A DNA stretch of 18,587 nucleotides, from contig JAGAAF010000007.1 in assembly GCA_017615435.1 (NCBI GenBank), forward strand, positions 1 through 18,587, read 5' to 3'. A program made the translations under genes and the position numbers. The DNA comes from Bacteroidales bacterium. Lineage in GTDB: Bacteria; Bacteroidota; Bacteroidia; Bacteroidales; UBA932. How positions within the stretch are numbered: position 1 is the stretch's first letter; every line of letters starts with the position of its first letter. Below, one piece after another: positions 6,989-15,276 of this stretch. Below the pieces are notes generated by a model. It saw nothing but the letters and a program-made list of their open reading frames with translations. It did not search any database and was not told where the DNA came from.

Positions 6989-7021
6989 CAAAAATAATTA
7001 ATTTTGTAGCATTATGTCAAA
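6989..7021 (-). promoter_or_regulatory. Consensus Bacteroidota promoter of the mreB operon
   Basis: On the minus strand TTTG (7021-7018), exactly 21 nt, then TATTTTTG (6996-6989) fit the TTTG-N19-21-TAnnTTTG consensus perfectly. mreB ATG is at 6964, giving a leader of roughly 18 nt. The -33 element lies inside the first codons of the divergent ispD, and the spacer contains the ispD -7 box, so the two promoters overlap. Confidence 0.75.
6999..7006 (+). promoter_or_regulatory. -7 box of ispD, 7 nt before the start codon
   Basis: TAATTTTG matches TAnnTTTG. Only seven bases (TAGCATT) separate it from the ATG at 7014, so transcription would begin at or next to the start codon. The -33 region is weak (TGTG at 6975-6978, 20-nt spacing). 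Confidence 0.5.
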
Positions 7022-7703
7022 AAAAGTTTACGGAGTGTTCGTGGCCGGCGGCAGCGGCGTAAGGATGGGGGCTCAGGTTCCCAAACAGTTCCTGCTTCTC
7101 GGCGGCCGTCCCATCCTTCAGCAGTCGATCCTGAAGTTCCTTCAGGCTTGCCCGGATCTCGTTCCGGTTGTGGCTCTTCCGCTTGATCATATCCAGACTT
7201 GGAAGCGCCTTTGCGTGGAGCATCATTTCGATCTGCCGCAGATTGTCGTGGAGGGCGGCATCACCCGCTTCCACTCCGTACGCAATGCGCTCGCGAAGGT
7301 GCCCGACGGCGCGATGGTCTTCATCCACGACGGCGTGCGGCCGCTCATCAGCGTGGACCTCATCAGGCGCATACTTGAGACTTCGAACGACGAACGCAGC
7401 GTCATACCCGTAATGCCCGTAACCGACACGCTCAAGAGCCTGGTCCCGGCAGGCGACGGCACATTGAAAGCGAGCGGCGAGCCGGATCCCGACCGCACGA
7501 AGCTCTTCGGCGCCCAGACCCCGCAGCTCTTCCCATCGGAGTTGATCAAAAAGGCCTACGAAATCGGCTACGACAAGTCTTTCACGGACGACGCTTCGGT
7601 GGCGCGGGCATCAAATATACCTCTCACCTATATCGAAGGAGAGAGGTACAATATCAAGATTACGACTCCAGAGGATCTCGACCTCGCGGAGAAACTATTT
7701 TGA
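7014..7703 (+). CDS. ispD: IspD, 2-C-methyl-D-erythritol 4-phosphate cytidylyltransferase
   Basis: Transfers CMP from CTP to MEP in the non-mevalonate isoprenoid pathway, cytoplasmic. 229 residues, normal for IspD. Motifs: nucleotide-binding AGGSGVRMG (11-19) with Arg17 and PKQ with Lys24, GGITRFHSV (81-89), HDGVRP (105-110, in place of the more common HDAARP), DTLK (138-141), AQTPQLF (167-173), TDDASV (191-196), and NIKITTPEDL with Lys215. TarI-like ribitol-phosphate cytidylyltransferases share the fold, but the motif set and lack of a teichoic-acid context favour IspD. Through undecaprenyl phosphate it indirectly feeds wall synthesis. Its 3' end overlaps the convergent lrp gene by 9 nt. Confidence 0.9.
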   Translation: MSKKVYGVFVAGGSGVRMGAQVPKQFLLLGGRPILQQSILKFLQACPDLVPVVALPLDHIQTWKRLCVEHHFDLPQIVVEGGITRFHSVRNALAKVPDGAMVFIHDGVRPLISVDLIRRILETSNDERSVIPVMPVTDTLKSLVPAGDGTLKASGEPDPDRTKLFGAQTPQLFPSELIKKAYEIGYDKSFTDDASVARASNIPLTYIEGERYNIKITTPEDLDLAEKLF

Positions 7704-8165
7704 CTTCTTCACCCAGACCTGACGCTGGAATGCTTCACTGAGCGAAATCATCGTCTCGGTGCTGTCCACGGCGGGTATCTTCTGGATAGAGTTCAGCACG
7801 ACCCCCATCAGGGCGTCGAAATCCGAACAGTACAGCTTGATGAGCATTGAAGAATGACCCGTGATGAAGTGGCATTCCACCACCTCGGGAATCTTTTTCA
7901 GGGCGGCGATGACATCGTTGAACTTGTTGGCTTCGGAGATGTTCATCATAATGAAGGCGCAGACGGGCAAGCCCAGGGCTGAAGGCTTGACAGTGGCCGA
8001 AAAGCCGGTGATGATGCCCGCGTCTTCGAGCTTCTTCACCCTCTGGTGGATGGCCGCGCCGGAAACCCCGCATTCACGCGCGATTTCGAGGAAGGGCATC
8101 CTTGCGTCTTTGACCAGAAACGACAGGATTTTCCTGTCCATTTCGTCGATTTTGTAGTCGCTCAT
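7695..8165 (-). CDS. Lrp/AsnC family transcriptional regulator
   Basis: 156 residues, typical for the family. N-terminal winged HTH: LDERDRKIL-like opening MDRKILSFLVKDAR (9-22), with the helix-turn-helix at about 25-46 (FLEIARECGVSGAAIHQRV). A linker follows, then the RAM ligand-binding domain at about 65-145, with VVECHFITGHSSMLIKLY (95-112) carrying the turn residues usual for amino-acid sensing. It probably forms dimers to octamers that respond to an amino acid; target genes cannot be told from the sequence. It lies 9 nt after topA on the same strand, so it is likely co-transcribed, and its end overlaps the end of ispD. Confidence 0.93.
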   Translation of the reverse strand: MSDYKIDEMDRKILSFLVKDARMPFLEIARECGVSGAAIHQRVKKLEDAGIITGFSATVKPSALGLPVCAFIMMNISEANKFNDVIAALKKIPEVVECHFITGHSSMLIKLYCSDFDALMGVVLNSIQKIPAVDSTETMISLSEAFQRQVWVKKSK

Positions 8166-8174
8166 ATGGAAGAA

Positions 8175-10475
8175 TTACTTATTGCGTCTTGAGAACCTGC
8201 GCCTGCCCTGGGTGGGGTCGGAAGATGCGATGATCTGCTTTGCCATTTCCTCGGTCACTTCTTCCGCTTTCGTCCCGCGCGGGAGTTTGTAGTTCTGCCC
8301 GTTCGCCTTGAGGTAAGGGCCGTAGCGGCCGCTCATCACGGCGATGCCGCCGGCGAACTCGCGCAGCACCTGGTTCTGCGCGGCCTTCCCGATTTCAGCT
8401 TCGATCAGCGCTATGCACTTCTCGAGGGTGATGGTAAGCGGGTCAGCGCTGCGAGGCAGGCCTATATTCTTGTCGCCGTATTTCAGGTACGGTCCGAAGC
8501 GGCCTTTGGTGGCGATTATCTCCACTCCTTCGTACTCTCCCACCTTGCGGGGAAGGGCCAGCAGCCTAAGCGCGTCCGCGAGGGTTACGCTCTCGATGAG
8601 CATACCGGCGGGCAGCGATGCAAACACTCTGTCGTCGCCGTCGCCCTTCTGCACGAACGGTCCGAACTGTCCGAGCTTCGCCACTATCATACGGCCGTCC
8701 GACGGGTCGATGCCGATCTCGCGCTCGACCTTCATATACTGCTTGTCGCTGACCGCCTGCTCCACCTGAGCGTGGAAAGGCGAATAGAAGTCGGCGATGC
8801 ACTTGTGCCAGTCGAGCTTGCCGTCGGCGATGTCGTCGAAGGAGGTCTCCACGTTGGCTGTAAAGCCGTAGTCCAGTATATCTTCGAAATTGTCGCACAG
8901 GTAATCGGTGACGACCATTCCGATTTCGGTCGGGAGCAGTTTGCCCTTGTCGGCGCCCACGGTTTCGTTCCACTGCGTCTCCGTGATCTTGTCGCCCTTG
9001 AGGGTCAGGTTCACGACGGGCCTGAGTTCGCCGCGCTTGTCGCCCTTCACGAGGTAACCACGCTCGGTGGTGAGGGTGGTGATGGTGGGAGCGTAGGTGC
9101 TCGGGCGGCCGATGCCGAGTTCCTCGAGCTTGCGGACAAGCGTCGGCTCCGAATAACGGAGGGGCGCCTGAGTAAACTTGCAGCTCGCTTCAGCCACCTT
9201 CAGCGCAAGTTCCTGGCCTATGGTCATAGGCGGCACGGATGCGATTTCTTCATCCTCCGATTCGTCGTCGGTGCCTTCTTTGTAGAGCTTCAGGAATCCG
9301 TCGAACAGAATCTCGGCTGCCTGCACGGCGTACTTTTCTCCGCGCTTGTCTATGCCTATCGTGATAGCGGTGTTCATCACGCGGGCTTCGGCCATCTGGC
9401 AGGCGACGGTGCGCTTCCAGATCAGGTTGTAGAGCTTCTGCTCCTGAGGCGTGCCGCTGATTGAGGTGTTTTCGATGTAGGTCGGGCGGATAGCTTCGTG
9501 AGCTTCCTGTGCGCCCTTGGAATGGGTTTTATACTGTCTGGGGTGTGAGTACTCCGCGCCGAAATTCTCGGTGATGAACTTCTTCGCGGTGTTCACTGCG
9601 AGGCTCGAGAGATTGGTGGAGTCCGTACGCATATAGGTAATGAGTCCGCGCTCGTAGAGGCTCTGCGCGATGCGCATAGTCTGACTCACGGGGAAACGCA
9701 GCTTGCGGCCTGCCTCTTGCTGGAGAGTGGATGTGGTGAACGGAGCCGCGGGCACGCGTACGCCCTCCTTGCGCTCGATATCTTCCACTGTGTAATGCGC
9801 GCCTATGCAGTCGGCGAGGAAAGTGTACGCCGCCATCTGCGTGCTGAACTTCTTGTCCAGCGTGCCGCGCACCTTCGAGCGTCCTACCGTGAACTCTGCG
9901 TCCACACGGTAGTACTGTTCCGGCCGGAAGGCCATAATCTCCTTTTCGCGGTCCACGGTGAGGCGGAGCGCTACCGATTGCACACGGCCGGCTGAAAGCC
10001 CACGGCGGATCTTTCTCCACAGCACCGGCGACAGCTCGTAGCCCACGAGGCGGTCGAGCACGCGGCGGGCCTGCTGCGCGTTCACAAGGTTCATATCCAC
10101 CGTCCTCGGATGCTCGATGGCTTCGAGGATGGCGGTCTTGGTTATTTCGTGGAAGGTGATGCGCCTGGTTTTCGCGGGGTCGAGTCCGAGGGCTTCGGTG
10201 AGATGCCACGAAATGGCCTCTCCCTCGCGGTCTTCATCGGACGCGAGCCAGACCATATCGGCCTGCTCTGCAAGTTTTTTGAGTTCGGCTACCGTCCTCT
10301 TTTTGTCGGCCGGCACCACATACTCGGGGGTGAAGTTGTTGTTCAGGTCTACTCCCAGCTCCTTTTCCTGAAGGTCCCTGATATGGCCTTTGGAGGAAAC
10401 CACTTTGTAGCCTTCGCCAAGGAACTTCTGGATTGTCGCCGCTTTGTGCGGGGACTCTACTATCACTAAATTCAT
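8175..10475 (-). CDS. topA: DNA topoisomerase I (type IA)
   Basis: Relaxes negative supercoils through a covalent 5'-phosphotyrosine. 766 residues from ATG at 10475. The start is chosen because MNLVIVESPHKAATI is the canonical TopA N-terminus; the open frame continues upstream to 10736 but that part is antisense to the PBP1A gene. Toprim domain at 1-115 with SDEDREGEA (79-87), then QQARRVLDR (134-142), LSAGRVQSVAL (160-170), and the active site ITYMRTDS with Tyr281. No Cys4 zinc fingers are seen; the C-terminus instead carries three repeats of the G(R/Q)(F/Y)GP(Y/F) type, as in Bacteroidota and several other phyla. It ends in a basic tail (GRRRFSRRNK). Confidence 0.96.
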   Translation of the reverse strand: MNLVIVESPHKAATIQKFLGEGYKVVSSKGHIRDLQEKELGVDLNNNFTPEYVVPADKKRTVAELKKLAEQADMVWLASDEDREGEAISWHLTEALGLDPAKTRRITFHEITKTAILEAIEHPRTVDMNLVNAQQARRVLDRLVGYELSPVLWRKIRRGLSAGRVQSVALRLTVDREKEIMAFRPEQYYRVDAEFTVGRSKVRGTLDKKFSTQMAAYTFLADCIGAHYTVEDIERKEGVRVPAAPFTTSTLQQEAGRKLRFPVSQTMRIAQSLYERGLITYMRTDSTNLSSLAVNTAKKFITENFGAEYSHPRQYKTHSKGAQEAHEAIRPTYIENTSISGTPQEQKLYNLIWKRTVACQMAEARVMNTAITIGIDKRGEKYAVQAAEILFDGFLKLYKEGTDDESEDEEIASVPPMTIGQELALKVAEASCKFTQAPLRYSEPTLVRKLEELGIGRPSTYAPTITTLTTERGYLVKGDKRGELRPVVNLTLKGDKITETQWNETVGADKGKLLPTEIGMVVTDYLCDNFEDILDYGFTANVETSFDDIADGKLDWHKCIADFYSPFHAQVEQAVSDKQYMKVEREIGIDPSDGRMIVAKLGQFGPFVQKGDGDDRVFASLPAGMLIESVTLADALRLLALPRKVGEYEGVEIIATKGRFGPYLKYGDKNIGLPRSADPLTITLEKCIALIEAEIGKAAQNQVLREFAGGIAVMSGRYGPYLKANGQNYKLPRGTKAEEVTEEMAKQIIASSDPTQGRRRFSRRNK

Positions 10476-10479
10476 ACTG

Positions 10480-10511
10480 CAAAGAAAATCACAATTAAGG
10501 GATTTTTCAAA
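10480..10511 (-). promoter_or_regulatory. Possible topA promoter
   Basis: On the minus strand TTTG (10511-10508), 20 nt, TTTCTTTG (10487-10480): the -7 box has one mismatch to TAnnTTTG. Only four bases separate it from the topA ATG at 10475, which is very tight. A weaker alternative is TAATTTTTG at 10516-10508, with one extra base. Low certainty. Confidence 0.3.
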
Positions 10512-10521
10512 AATTAATGAG

Positions 10522-10529
10522 TATTTTTG
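10522..10529 (+). promoter_or_regulatory. -7 box of the PBP1A gene, 7 nt before the start codon
   Basis: TATTTTTG matches TAnnTTTG; seven bases (CTCCGTT) separate it from ATG at 10537. No convincing -33 element is seen at the usual spacing. The layout mirrors that at ispD and ddl. Confidence 0.5.
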
Positions 10530-10536
10530 CTCCGTT

Positions 10537-12900
10537 ATGCAGGAACGTACGCGTAAAAAAATAATCTTTTGGTTCTGGTTCATCATTGTCACGCCGGTCG
10601 TGCTGATGTTCGGCCTTCTGGCTTCCGTGTGGTATTTCGCCGAGATTCCGTCGTTTGAGGAACTCGAGCATCCTAACAACAATCTGGCGACCCAGATCAT
10701 CTCAGCGGACGGAGTGGTGCTGAGCACCTTCCACATCGAGAACAGGACCTATGTTTCTTACGACGACATTTCCCCCAATGTCATTCACGCCGCGATCAGC
10801 ACCGAGGACATACGTTTCTACAAACACTGCGGAATCGATTTCAAGGGCCTAGGGCGCGTGTTCTTCAAGACTCTCCTTATGAGGGATTCGAGCCAGGGCG
10901 GCGGCAGTACCATCACCCAGCAGCTCGCGAAGACCCTCTATCCCCGTGTGGAAACGGGCAGCAAGAACCCGTTCGTGAAGGCCGGCACTATGGTCTGGAT
11001 CAAGCTCAAGGAGTGGATCACGGCCGTGAAGCTGGAGCGTAATTACACCAAGGACGAGATCGTGGCTATGTACTTGAACTCGATTTTCTTCGGCAGTAAC
11101 GCGTACGGCATCAAGTCGGCGGCGGAGACTTTCTTCTCCAAGACACCAGCGGACCTGAACGTGCAGGAAGCCGCTATGCTGGTCGGTATGGTGAACAAGC
11201 CCACCCGTTATAACCCCACCCTCCATTACGACCTCGCCCTGAGCCGCCGCAATTTCGTGCTTGGGCAGATGGAGAAGGCCGGTTATATCTCTGAAGAAGA
11301 GAAAGCCGAAGCACAGGCGACCGAGATAGAGCTACGCTACCAGGTGCAGGACCATAACGCCGGTCTGGCACCGTATTTCCGCGATATGATACGTCGCGAG
11401 ATGAACGCTTCCGAGCCGAAGCGCAGCAATTACCTCTACGAAGAAGAGTATGTCGCCGACACCATCCGCTGGGCGAACGACGCCCTCTACGGCTGGCTGA
11501 CCAAGTACCGTAAGGCCAACGGCGAGAAGTACAACCTCGACCGCGACGGCCTTCGCATATATGTGACCATAGATTCGCGTATGCAGCGCTATGCGGAGGA
11601 AGCGGTTGCCGAACAGCTGTCGAAGAACCTCCAGCCGCTGTTCAACCGCGAGATGAAGTACCGCAAGCGCCCGCCGTTCCCCGACACAATGGAGATGAGC
11701 ACCTACAATACCCTTATGGGGCAGGCGCGCAAATGGAGCGACCGCTACCGCACCCAGCGCAAGGCCGGCGTGCCGGAGCAGGAGATTCTCAAGCAGTTCT
11801 CCGTGAAGACCCCGATGAGGGTGTTCTCCTGGAATGCACAGGGCTATGTAGACACTTTGATGACGCCGGACGACAGCATCAAGTACTACAAGTCCATCCT
11901 GCGGGCCGCGTTTATGGCCATAGAGCCGGGCACAGGCCACGTCAAGGCCTATGTCGGCGGCCCGAACTACCGTTGGTTCAAGTACGACAACGTCCGCCAG
12001 GGCAAGCGCCAGGTGGGAAGTACCATCAAGCCTTTCCTCTACACTCTTGCGATGCAGGAGGGTATGACCCCGTGCGACCGCGTGGTGAATATGCCCCAGA
12101 CCTTCGTGGTCAATGGCGACACCTGGACTCCGCGCAGCACGGACCGCGACGAATGGATAGGAAAGACGGTTACCCTCAAGTGGGGCCTTACACATAGCTC
12201 CAACAATATTTCGGCCTACTTGATGAGGCAGTTCGGCCCCTCGGCTATGGTCAAGATGATGAAGAAGATGGGCATCAAGAGCCACGTGGACGAGGTGTAC
12301 TCGCTCTGCGCCGGTTCGGCCGATCTCCCCATCTGCGAGATGGTGGCGGCGTTCAACACTTTCCCGTCGAGGGGAGTGTACTCCGAGCCCCTGTTCATCA
12401 CCCGTATTGAAGATGCGGACGGCAACCTCATAACCGAGTTCGCGAACAAGAAGACGGAGGCCATCAGCGCGAATACCGCATATCTGATGGTCAACCTTAT
12501 GCAAGGCGTGGTCAACCACGGAACCGGCAGCCGTCTCCGCTCCCGCTTCGGACTTCGCGGAGAGATGGCCGGAAAGACCGGAACTACCAACGACAACTCT
12601 GACGGCTGGTTCATCGGCTACACGCCGAAGATCACGGCAGGCGTCTGGGTGGGCGGCGAAGACCGTATGGTCCATTTCAAGGAGCTCGCACTCGGTAGCG
12701 GATCGGCGACGGCGCTTCCCGTGTGGGGTATCTTTATGAAGAAGTGCCTCGCGGACCCGACGCTCGGATTCAGCGAGTACGACAGGTTCGACGCTCCGGG
12801 CGGTATGACGCTGGATCTCAGCTGCACGGGCGGAGACATAGAGACTGATTCGGACAGCAGTTTCGAGCCGGCGAGGGAAGAAGAAGGTTTCTTCGATTAG
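10537..12900 (+). CDS. Penicillin-binding protein 1A type, bifunctional class A PBP
   Basis: Glycosyltransferase plus transpeptidase for peptidoglycan. 787 residues from ATG at 10537; this start follows a -7 box and opens a standard MQERTRKK cytoplasmic tail, whereas the longer frame from 10444 would overlap the 5' end of topA. One membrane helix at about 9-34. GT51 domain: ISTEDIRFYKHCGID with catalytic Glu90, GGGSTITQQLAKTLYPR at 121-137. Transpeptidase domain: STIK with Ser495 as nucleophile, SSN at 554-556, KTGT at 680-683. The C-terminus is acidic (ends EPAREEEGFFD). The gene family name could be mrcA or ponA. The next gene starts 1 nt after the stop, so they are co-transcribed. Confidence 0.95.
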   Translation: MQERTRKKIIFWFWFIIVTPVVLMFGLLASVWYFAEIPSFEELEHPNNNLATQIISADGVVLSTFHIENRTYVSYDDISPNVIHAAISTEDIRFYKHCGIDFKGLGRVFFKTLLMRDSSQGGGSTITQQLAKTLYPRVETGSKNPFVKAGTMVWIKLKEWITAVKLERNYTKDEIVAMYLNSIFFGSNAYGIKSAAETFFSKTPADLNVQEAAMLVGMVNKPTRYNPTLHYDLALSRRNFVLGQMEKAGYISEEEKAEAQATEIELRYQVQDHNAGLAPYFRDMIRREMNASEPKRSNYLYEEEYVADTIRWANDALYGWLTKYRKANGEKYNLDRDGLRIYVTIDSRMQRYAEEAVAEQLSKNLQPLFNREMKYRKRPPFPDTMEMSTYNTLMGQARKWSDRYRTQRKAGVPEQEILKQFSVKTPMRVFSWNAQGYVDTLMTPDDSIKYYKSILRAAFMAIEPGTGHVKAYVGGPNYRWFKYDNVRQGKRQVGSTIKPFLYTLAMQEGMTPCDRVVNMPQTFVVNGDTWTPRSTDRDEWIGKTVTLKWGLTHSSNNISAYLMRQFGPSAMVKMMKKMGIKSHVDEVYSLCAGSADLPICEMVAAFNTFPSRGVYSEPLFITRIEDADGNLITEFANKKTEAISANTAYLMVNLMQGVVNHGTGSRLRSRFGLRGEMAGKTGTTNDNSDGWFIGYTPKITAGVWVGGEDRMVHFKELALGSGSATALPVWGIFMKKCLADPTLGFSEYDRFDAPGGMTLDLSCTGGDIETDSDSSFEPAREEEGFFD

Positions 12901-12901
12901 G

Positions 12902-13645
12902 ATGTTTTTCGATTATAACGGCACCAGAGTTTTCTACACCGTGAGCGGGGAGGGCTCCGACCTTCTGCTGCTCCACGGCTGGGGCTGCACGCACACTATC
13001 TGGGATTCTTTCGTCCCTGACTTCGCCCGCAAGCACCGCGTGATTGCACTGGATTTTCCGGGATTCGGGGAGTCTTCCGAGCCCGACGAGGTTTGGGGCG
13101 TCTATGAATACGAGGAGATGCTGGAGGCTTTCTGCGACTCCATTGGGGTGGAGAAGCCGTCGATCATATGCCATTCTTTCGGAGGTCGTGTCGCGATAGT
13201 ATTCGCTTCGAAGCGGCCGGTAGACCGCCTTATGCTGGTGGATGCGGCGGGAATAAAGCCCAAGCGTTCGCTGAAGTATTATTGTAAGGTCTATTCCTAC
13301 AAGTTGTCGAAGTGGTTTTTGCTTAAGGTTTGCAGGAATCAGGAGGCGTTCGATAAGATGAGAGCCGGAAAGGGTTCGTCGGACTACGCGGCCGCCTCTC
13401 CCCGGATGAAGGCTATCCTGTCGAAGACCGTGAATCAGGATCTGCGTCATCTGCTGTCCGGCATCGCCGTCCCCGTCATCCTTTTCTGGGGCACCAACGA
13501 CACCGCCACCCCTCTTTCCGACGCGCAGCTGATGTGCAAACTCCTGCCCGACGCCGGACTCATCACCGTCAAAGGCGGAAGTCATTTCTCGTTCCTGGAA
13601 GATCCGGGACTGTTCAAATCAGTTGTTAATAATTTTATGAAATAG
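12902..13645 (+). CDS. Alpha/beta-fold hydrolase
   Basis: 247 residues. Classic alpha/beta hydrolase layout: oxyanion strand LLLLHGWG (21-28), DFPGFGES (51-58), nucleophile elbow CHSFGG with Ser92, an acid at Asp200 (WGTND), and His228 (GGSHF). A cap region lies between about 120 and 185 and contains several basic and aromatic residues. The substrate cannot be told from the sequence; esterase, lipase, thioesterase or peptidase are all possible. Context suggests a wall-related role, as it follows the class A PBP by 1 nt and precedes a MurF-like ligase. No signal peptide, so the product is cytoplasmic. The GHSxGG consensus is altered to CHSFGG. Confidence 0.85.
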   Translation: MFFDYNGTRVFYTVSGEGSDLLLLHGWGCTHTIWDSFVPDFARKHRVIALDFPGFGESSEPDEVWGVYEYEEMLEAFCDSIGVEKPSIICHSFGGRVAIVFASKRPVDRLMLVDAAGIKPKRSLKYYCKVYSYKLSKWFLLKVCRNQEAFDKMRAGKGSSDYAAASPRMKAILSKTVNQDLRHLLSGIAVPVILFWGTNDTATPLSDAQLMCKLLPDAGLITVKGGSHFSFLEDPGLFKSVVNNFMK

Positions 13646-13670
13646 AATCAGATGGTACTACCATCTGATT
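13646..13670. promoter_or_regulatory. Perfect 25-nt palindrome before the Mur ligase gene
   Basis: AATCAGATGGTA and TACCATCTGATT are perfect 12-nt complements around a single C at 13658. It begins directly after the hydrolase stop codon and ends 9 nt before the next ATG. There is no following T-tract, so a classic intrinsic terminator is unlikely. It could be an operator, an RNA processing hairpin, or a stem that controls translation of the downstream gene. Confidence 0.6.
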
Positions 13671-13679
13671 CACGATATT

Positions 13680-15128
13680 ATGGTTGCATTAGTTGTTAGT
13701 TTTATAGTCATTTGGGTTGCGGCGTGGGTGCTGTATCTGAGATATTATTTGCAGATGTTTCAGCAGAATTCGAACAGGCGCGACCGCTTTCTGAGGTGGC
13801 TGGAGGATAATCCGTATCCACGCCTTTTCGGGAAGTCGAAGGTTAAGTTCGTCTTCACGCCCCGAATGGTGAGGCTTGCGGTTACGACTACCTTGCTGGC
13901 TATATTGCTGACTCTGGTGCCGTGGTTTTTCGATGTATTCTGGCTGAGCGCACTGTTTATCCTTTTTTGCCCGCTTATTCTGTGTGCCGCAGACTGGGTC
14001 AACAGCCCTATTGAGAAGGCGATCAATAACTGGTACATAAGGGACGCCAAGCGTATTTTGGCATCTCGTCCTGATCTTATCGTTATCGGCGTTACCGGAA
14101 GTTTCGGTAAGACCAGTACCAAGAACTATCTGTATAGAATCCTCAGTGAGAAGTACAATGTGTTGATGACTCCCGGGAACTACAATACGACCCTGGGAGT
14201 AGTTCGTACAATTCGCGAGAAGTTGGAGCCCTTCCACGAAGTGTTCATCTGCGAGATGGGCGCGAAGGAGGTCGGAGATATTAAAGAAATATGCGATCTC
14301 GTACATCCTGTGATGGGTATCGTCACCGCAGTCGGCGAGATGCACCTTGAGACCTTCGGCTCGTTTGAGAACATTCAGAAGACTAAGTTTGAACTTATAG
14401 ACTCGCTGCCTGTTGATGGTTTCGGAGTAGTCAATTTTGAGTCTCCGGGAATCGCTTCTTATGGCGGGATCCGTCAGGATTGTAAGGTCGTCCGTTTCGG
14501 AATAGATGCACATAGAGTCGATGTCCGCGCTGCTTCGATTGAGTATACTCCCGGAGGTATGGAGTTCGATGTTATCGACGCTGCCGGATCGCTCCATCTT
14601 AAGACTCAGTTGCTCGGCGAGGCTAATATTCTGGACCTAACCGGAGCTATTGTTCTGGCTAAACACCTTGGCGTTCCGGACAGATCTATCGCCTTGGCAG
14701 TCAGTAAGATACAGCCCGTAGAGCACAGACTCAGTATGTCCCGCCGCGGAGGTATCACTATCCTCGACGACGCCTACAATTCCAATCCTACCGGAGCTAC
14801 GATGGCCCTCGGAGTGCTTGCTTCGATGAAACTTCCAGAGGGCGGGCGGCGCATCTGCGTCACTCCGGGCTTTGTCGAACTCGGCTCCCGCCAGTTCGAC
14901 GCCTGCCGCGAGCTCGGCGCCCTCGCCGCCCGCTCCTGCGACATCCTCATCATAGTCAACAAATACAACCGCGACGCAATTCTCGCCGGCGCCAAATCGG
15001 CCGGCATGCCGGACGACAGCATCATGTGCGCAGACAGCTTGAACGAGGCTATCGCGGCCCTTACGATTCTCGCCACCCCCGGCTCCGCTATCCTCTACGA
15101 AAACGACCTCCCCGACACATTCGTCTAG
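13680..15128 (+). CDS. Membrane-anchored MurF-like Mur ligase
   Basis: 482 residues. The N-terminus is not the UDP-precursor-binding domain of standard MurF; it has membrane helices at about 3-22, 66-84 and 87-104 with a basic loop between. From about 132 it is a Mur ligase: P-loop GVTGSFGKTSTK (137-148), TPGNYNTTLGVV (164-175), CEMGAKEVGDI (191-201), EHRLS (348-352), and DDAYNSNPTG (363-372), followed by the C-terminal ligase domain ending in LYENDLPDT. The DDxYNxNP signature points to MurF, which adds D-Ala-D-Ala to UDP-MurNAc-tripeptide; here the acceptor may be membrane-bound (inference). I recall similar proteins in Clostridia with the same C-terminal wording. Codon choice is G/T-rich up to about 14840 and strongly C-rich after. 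Whether this is the cell's main MurF cannot be told. Confidence 0.82.
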   Translation: MVALVVSFIVIWVAAWVLYLRYYLQMFQQNSNRRDRFLRWLEDNPYPRLFGKSKVKFVFTPRMVRLAVTTTLLAILLTLVPWFFDVFWLSALFILFCPLILCAADWVNSPIEKAINNWYIRDAKRILASRPDLIVIGVTGSFGKTSTKNYLYRILSEKYNVLMTPGNYNTTLGVVRTIREKLEPFHEVFICEMGAKEVGDIKEICDLVHPVMGIVTAVGEMHLETFGSFENIQKTKFELIDSLPVDGFGVVNFESPGIASYGGIRQDCKVVRFGIDAHRVDVRAASIEYTPGGMEFDVIDAAGSLHLKTQLLGEANILDLTGAIVLAKHLGVPDRSIALAVSKIQPVEHRLSMSRRGGITILDDAYNSNPTGATMALGVLASMKLPEGGRRICVTPGFVELGSRQFDACRELGALAARSCDILIIVNKYNRDAILAGAKSAGMPDDSIMCADSLNEAIAALTILATPGSAILYENDLPDTFV

Positions 15129-15158
15129 CTGATTTCAGTTTTCGGCTCTTTTTGGGGT

Positions 15159-15201
15159 TACTTTGCTCCGGCGGGGGCAAAGTAGCTTTGGTGTTGTTTT
15201 T
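15159..15201 (+). terminator. Terminator-like hairpin after the Mur ligase gene
   Basis: TACTTTGCTCC (15159-15169) pairs with GGGGCAAAGTA (15174-15184), 11 bp with one G-U, around a GGCG loop. A T5 run (15197-15201) follows 12 nt later, which is farther than ideal, so termination may be partial. It separates the Mur ligase from hipBA. Confidence 0.5.
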
Positions 15202-15224
15202 AAGAGAGCAAATCACTATATTCG
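15193..15224 (+). promoter_or_regulatory. Possible hipBA promoter
   Basis: GTTG (15193-15196), 20 nt, TATATTCG (15217-15224): each box has one mismatch to the TTTG / TAnnTTTG consensus. The predicted leader to ATG at 15277 is about 45 nt and contains a 10-bp palindrome ATAATATTAT (15267-15276) directly before the start codon, a candidate HipB operator. Weak evidence. Confidence 0.35.
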
Positions 15225-15276
15225 CATACAATAATGTGTAAAATAAACAAAATTTCGACGTTTGGAATAATATTAT

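Noticed and set aside
5903..6997. Plus-strand open frame (364 codons) opposite mreB
   Set aside because: Antisense shadow of mreB; no motif or separate start signal supports it.
10444..10536. Upstream in-frame extension of the class A PBP gene by 31 codons
   Set aside because: It overlaps the 5' end of topA on the other strand and precedes the -7 box; the residues do not resemble a PBP N-terminus.
10476..10736. Upstream in-frame extension of topA by 87 codons
   Set aside because: It is antisense to the start of the class A PBP gene, and the TopA family begins at MNLVIVES, which is encoded at 10475.
11332..12675. Long minus-strand open frame (447 codons) opposite the class A PBP gene
   Set aside because: Shadow of a GC-rich coding region with intact PBP motifs on the other strand; the His/Val/Leu/Arg-rich product is typical of antisense frames.
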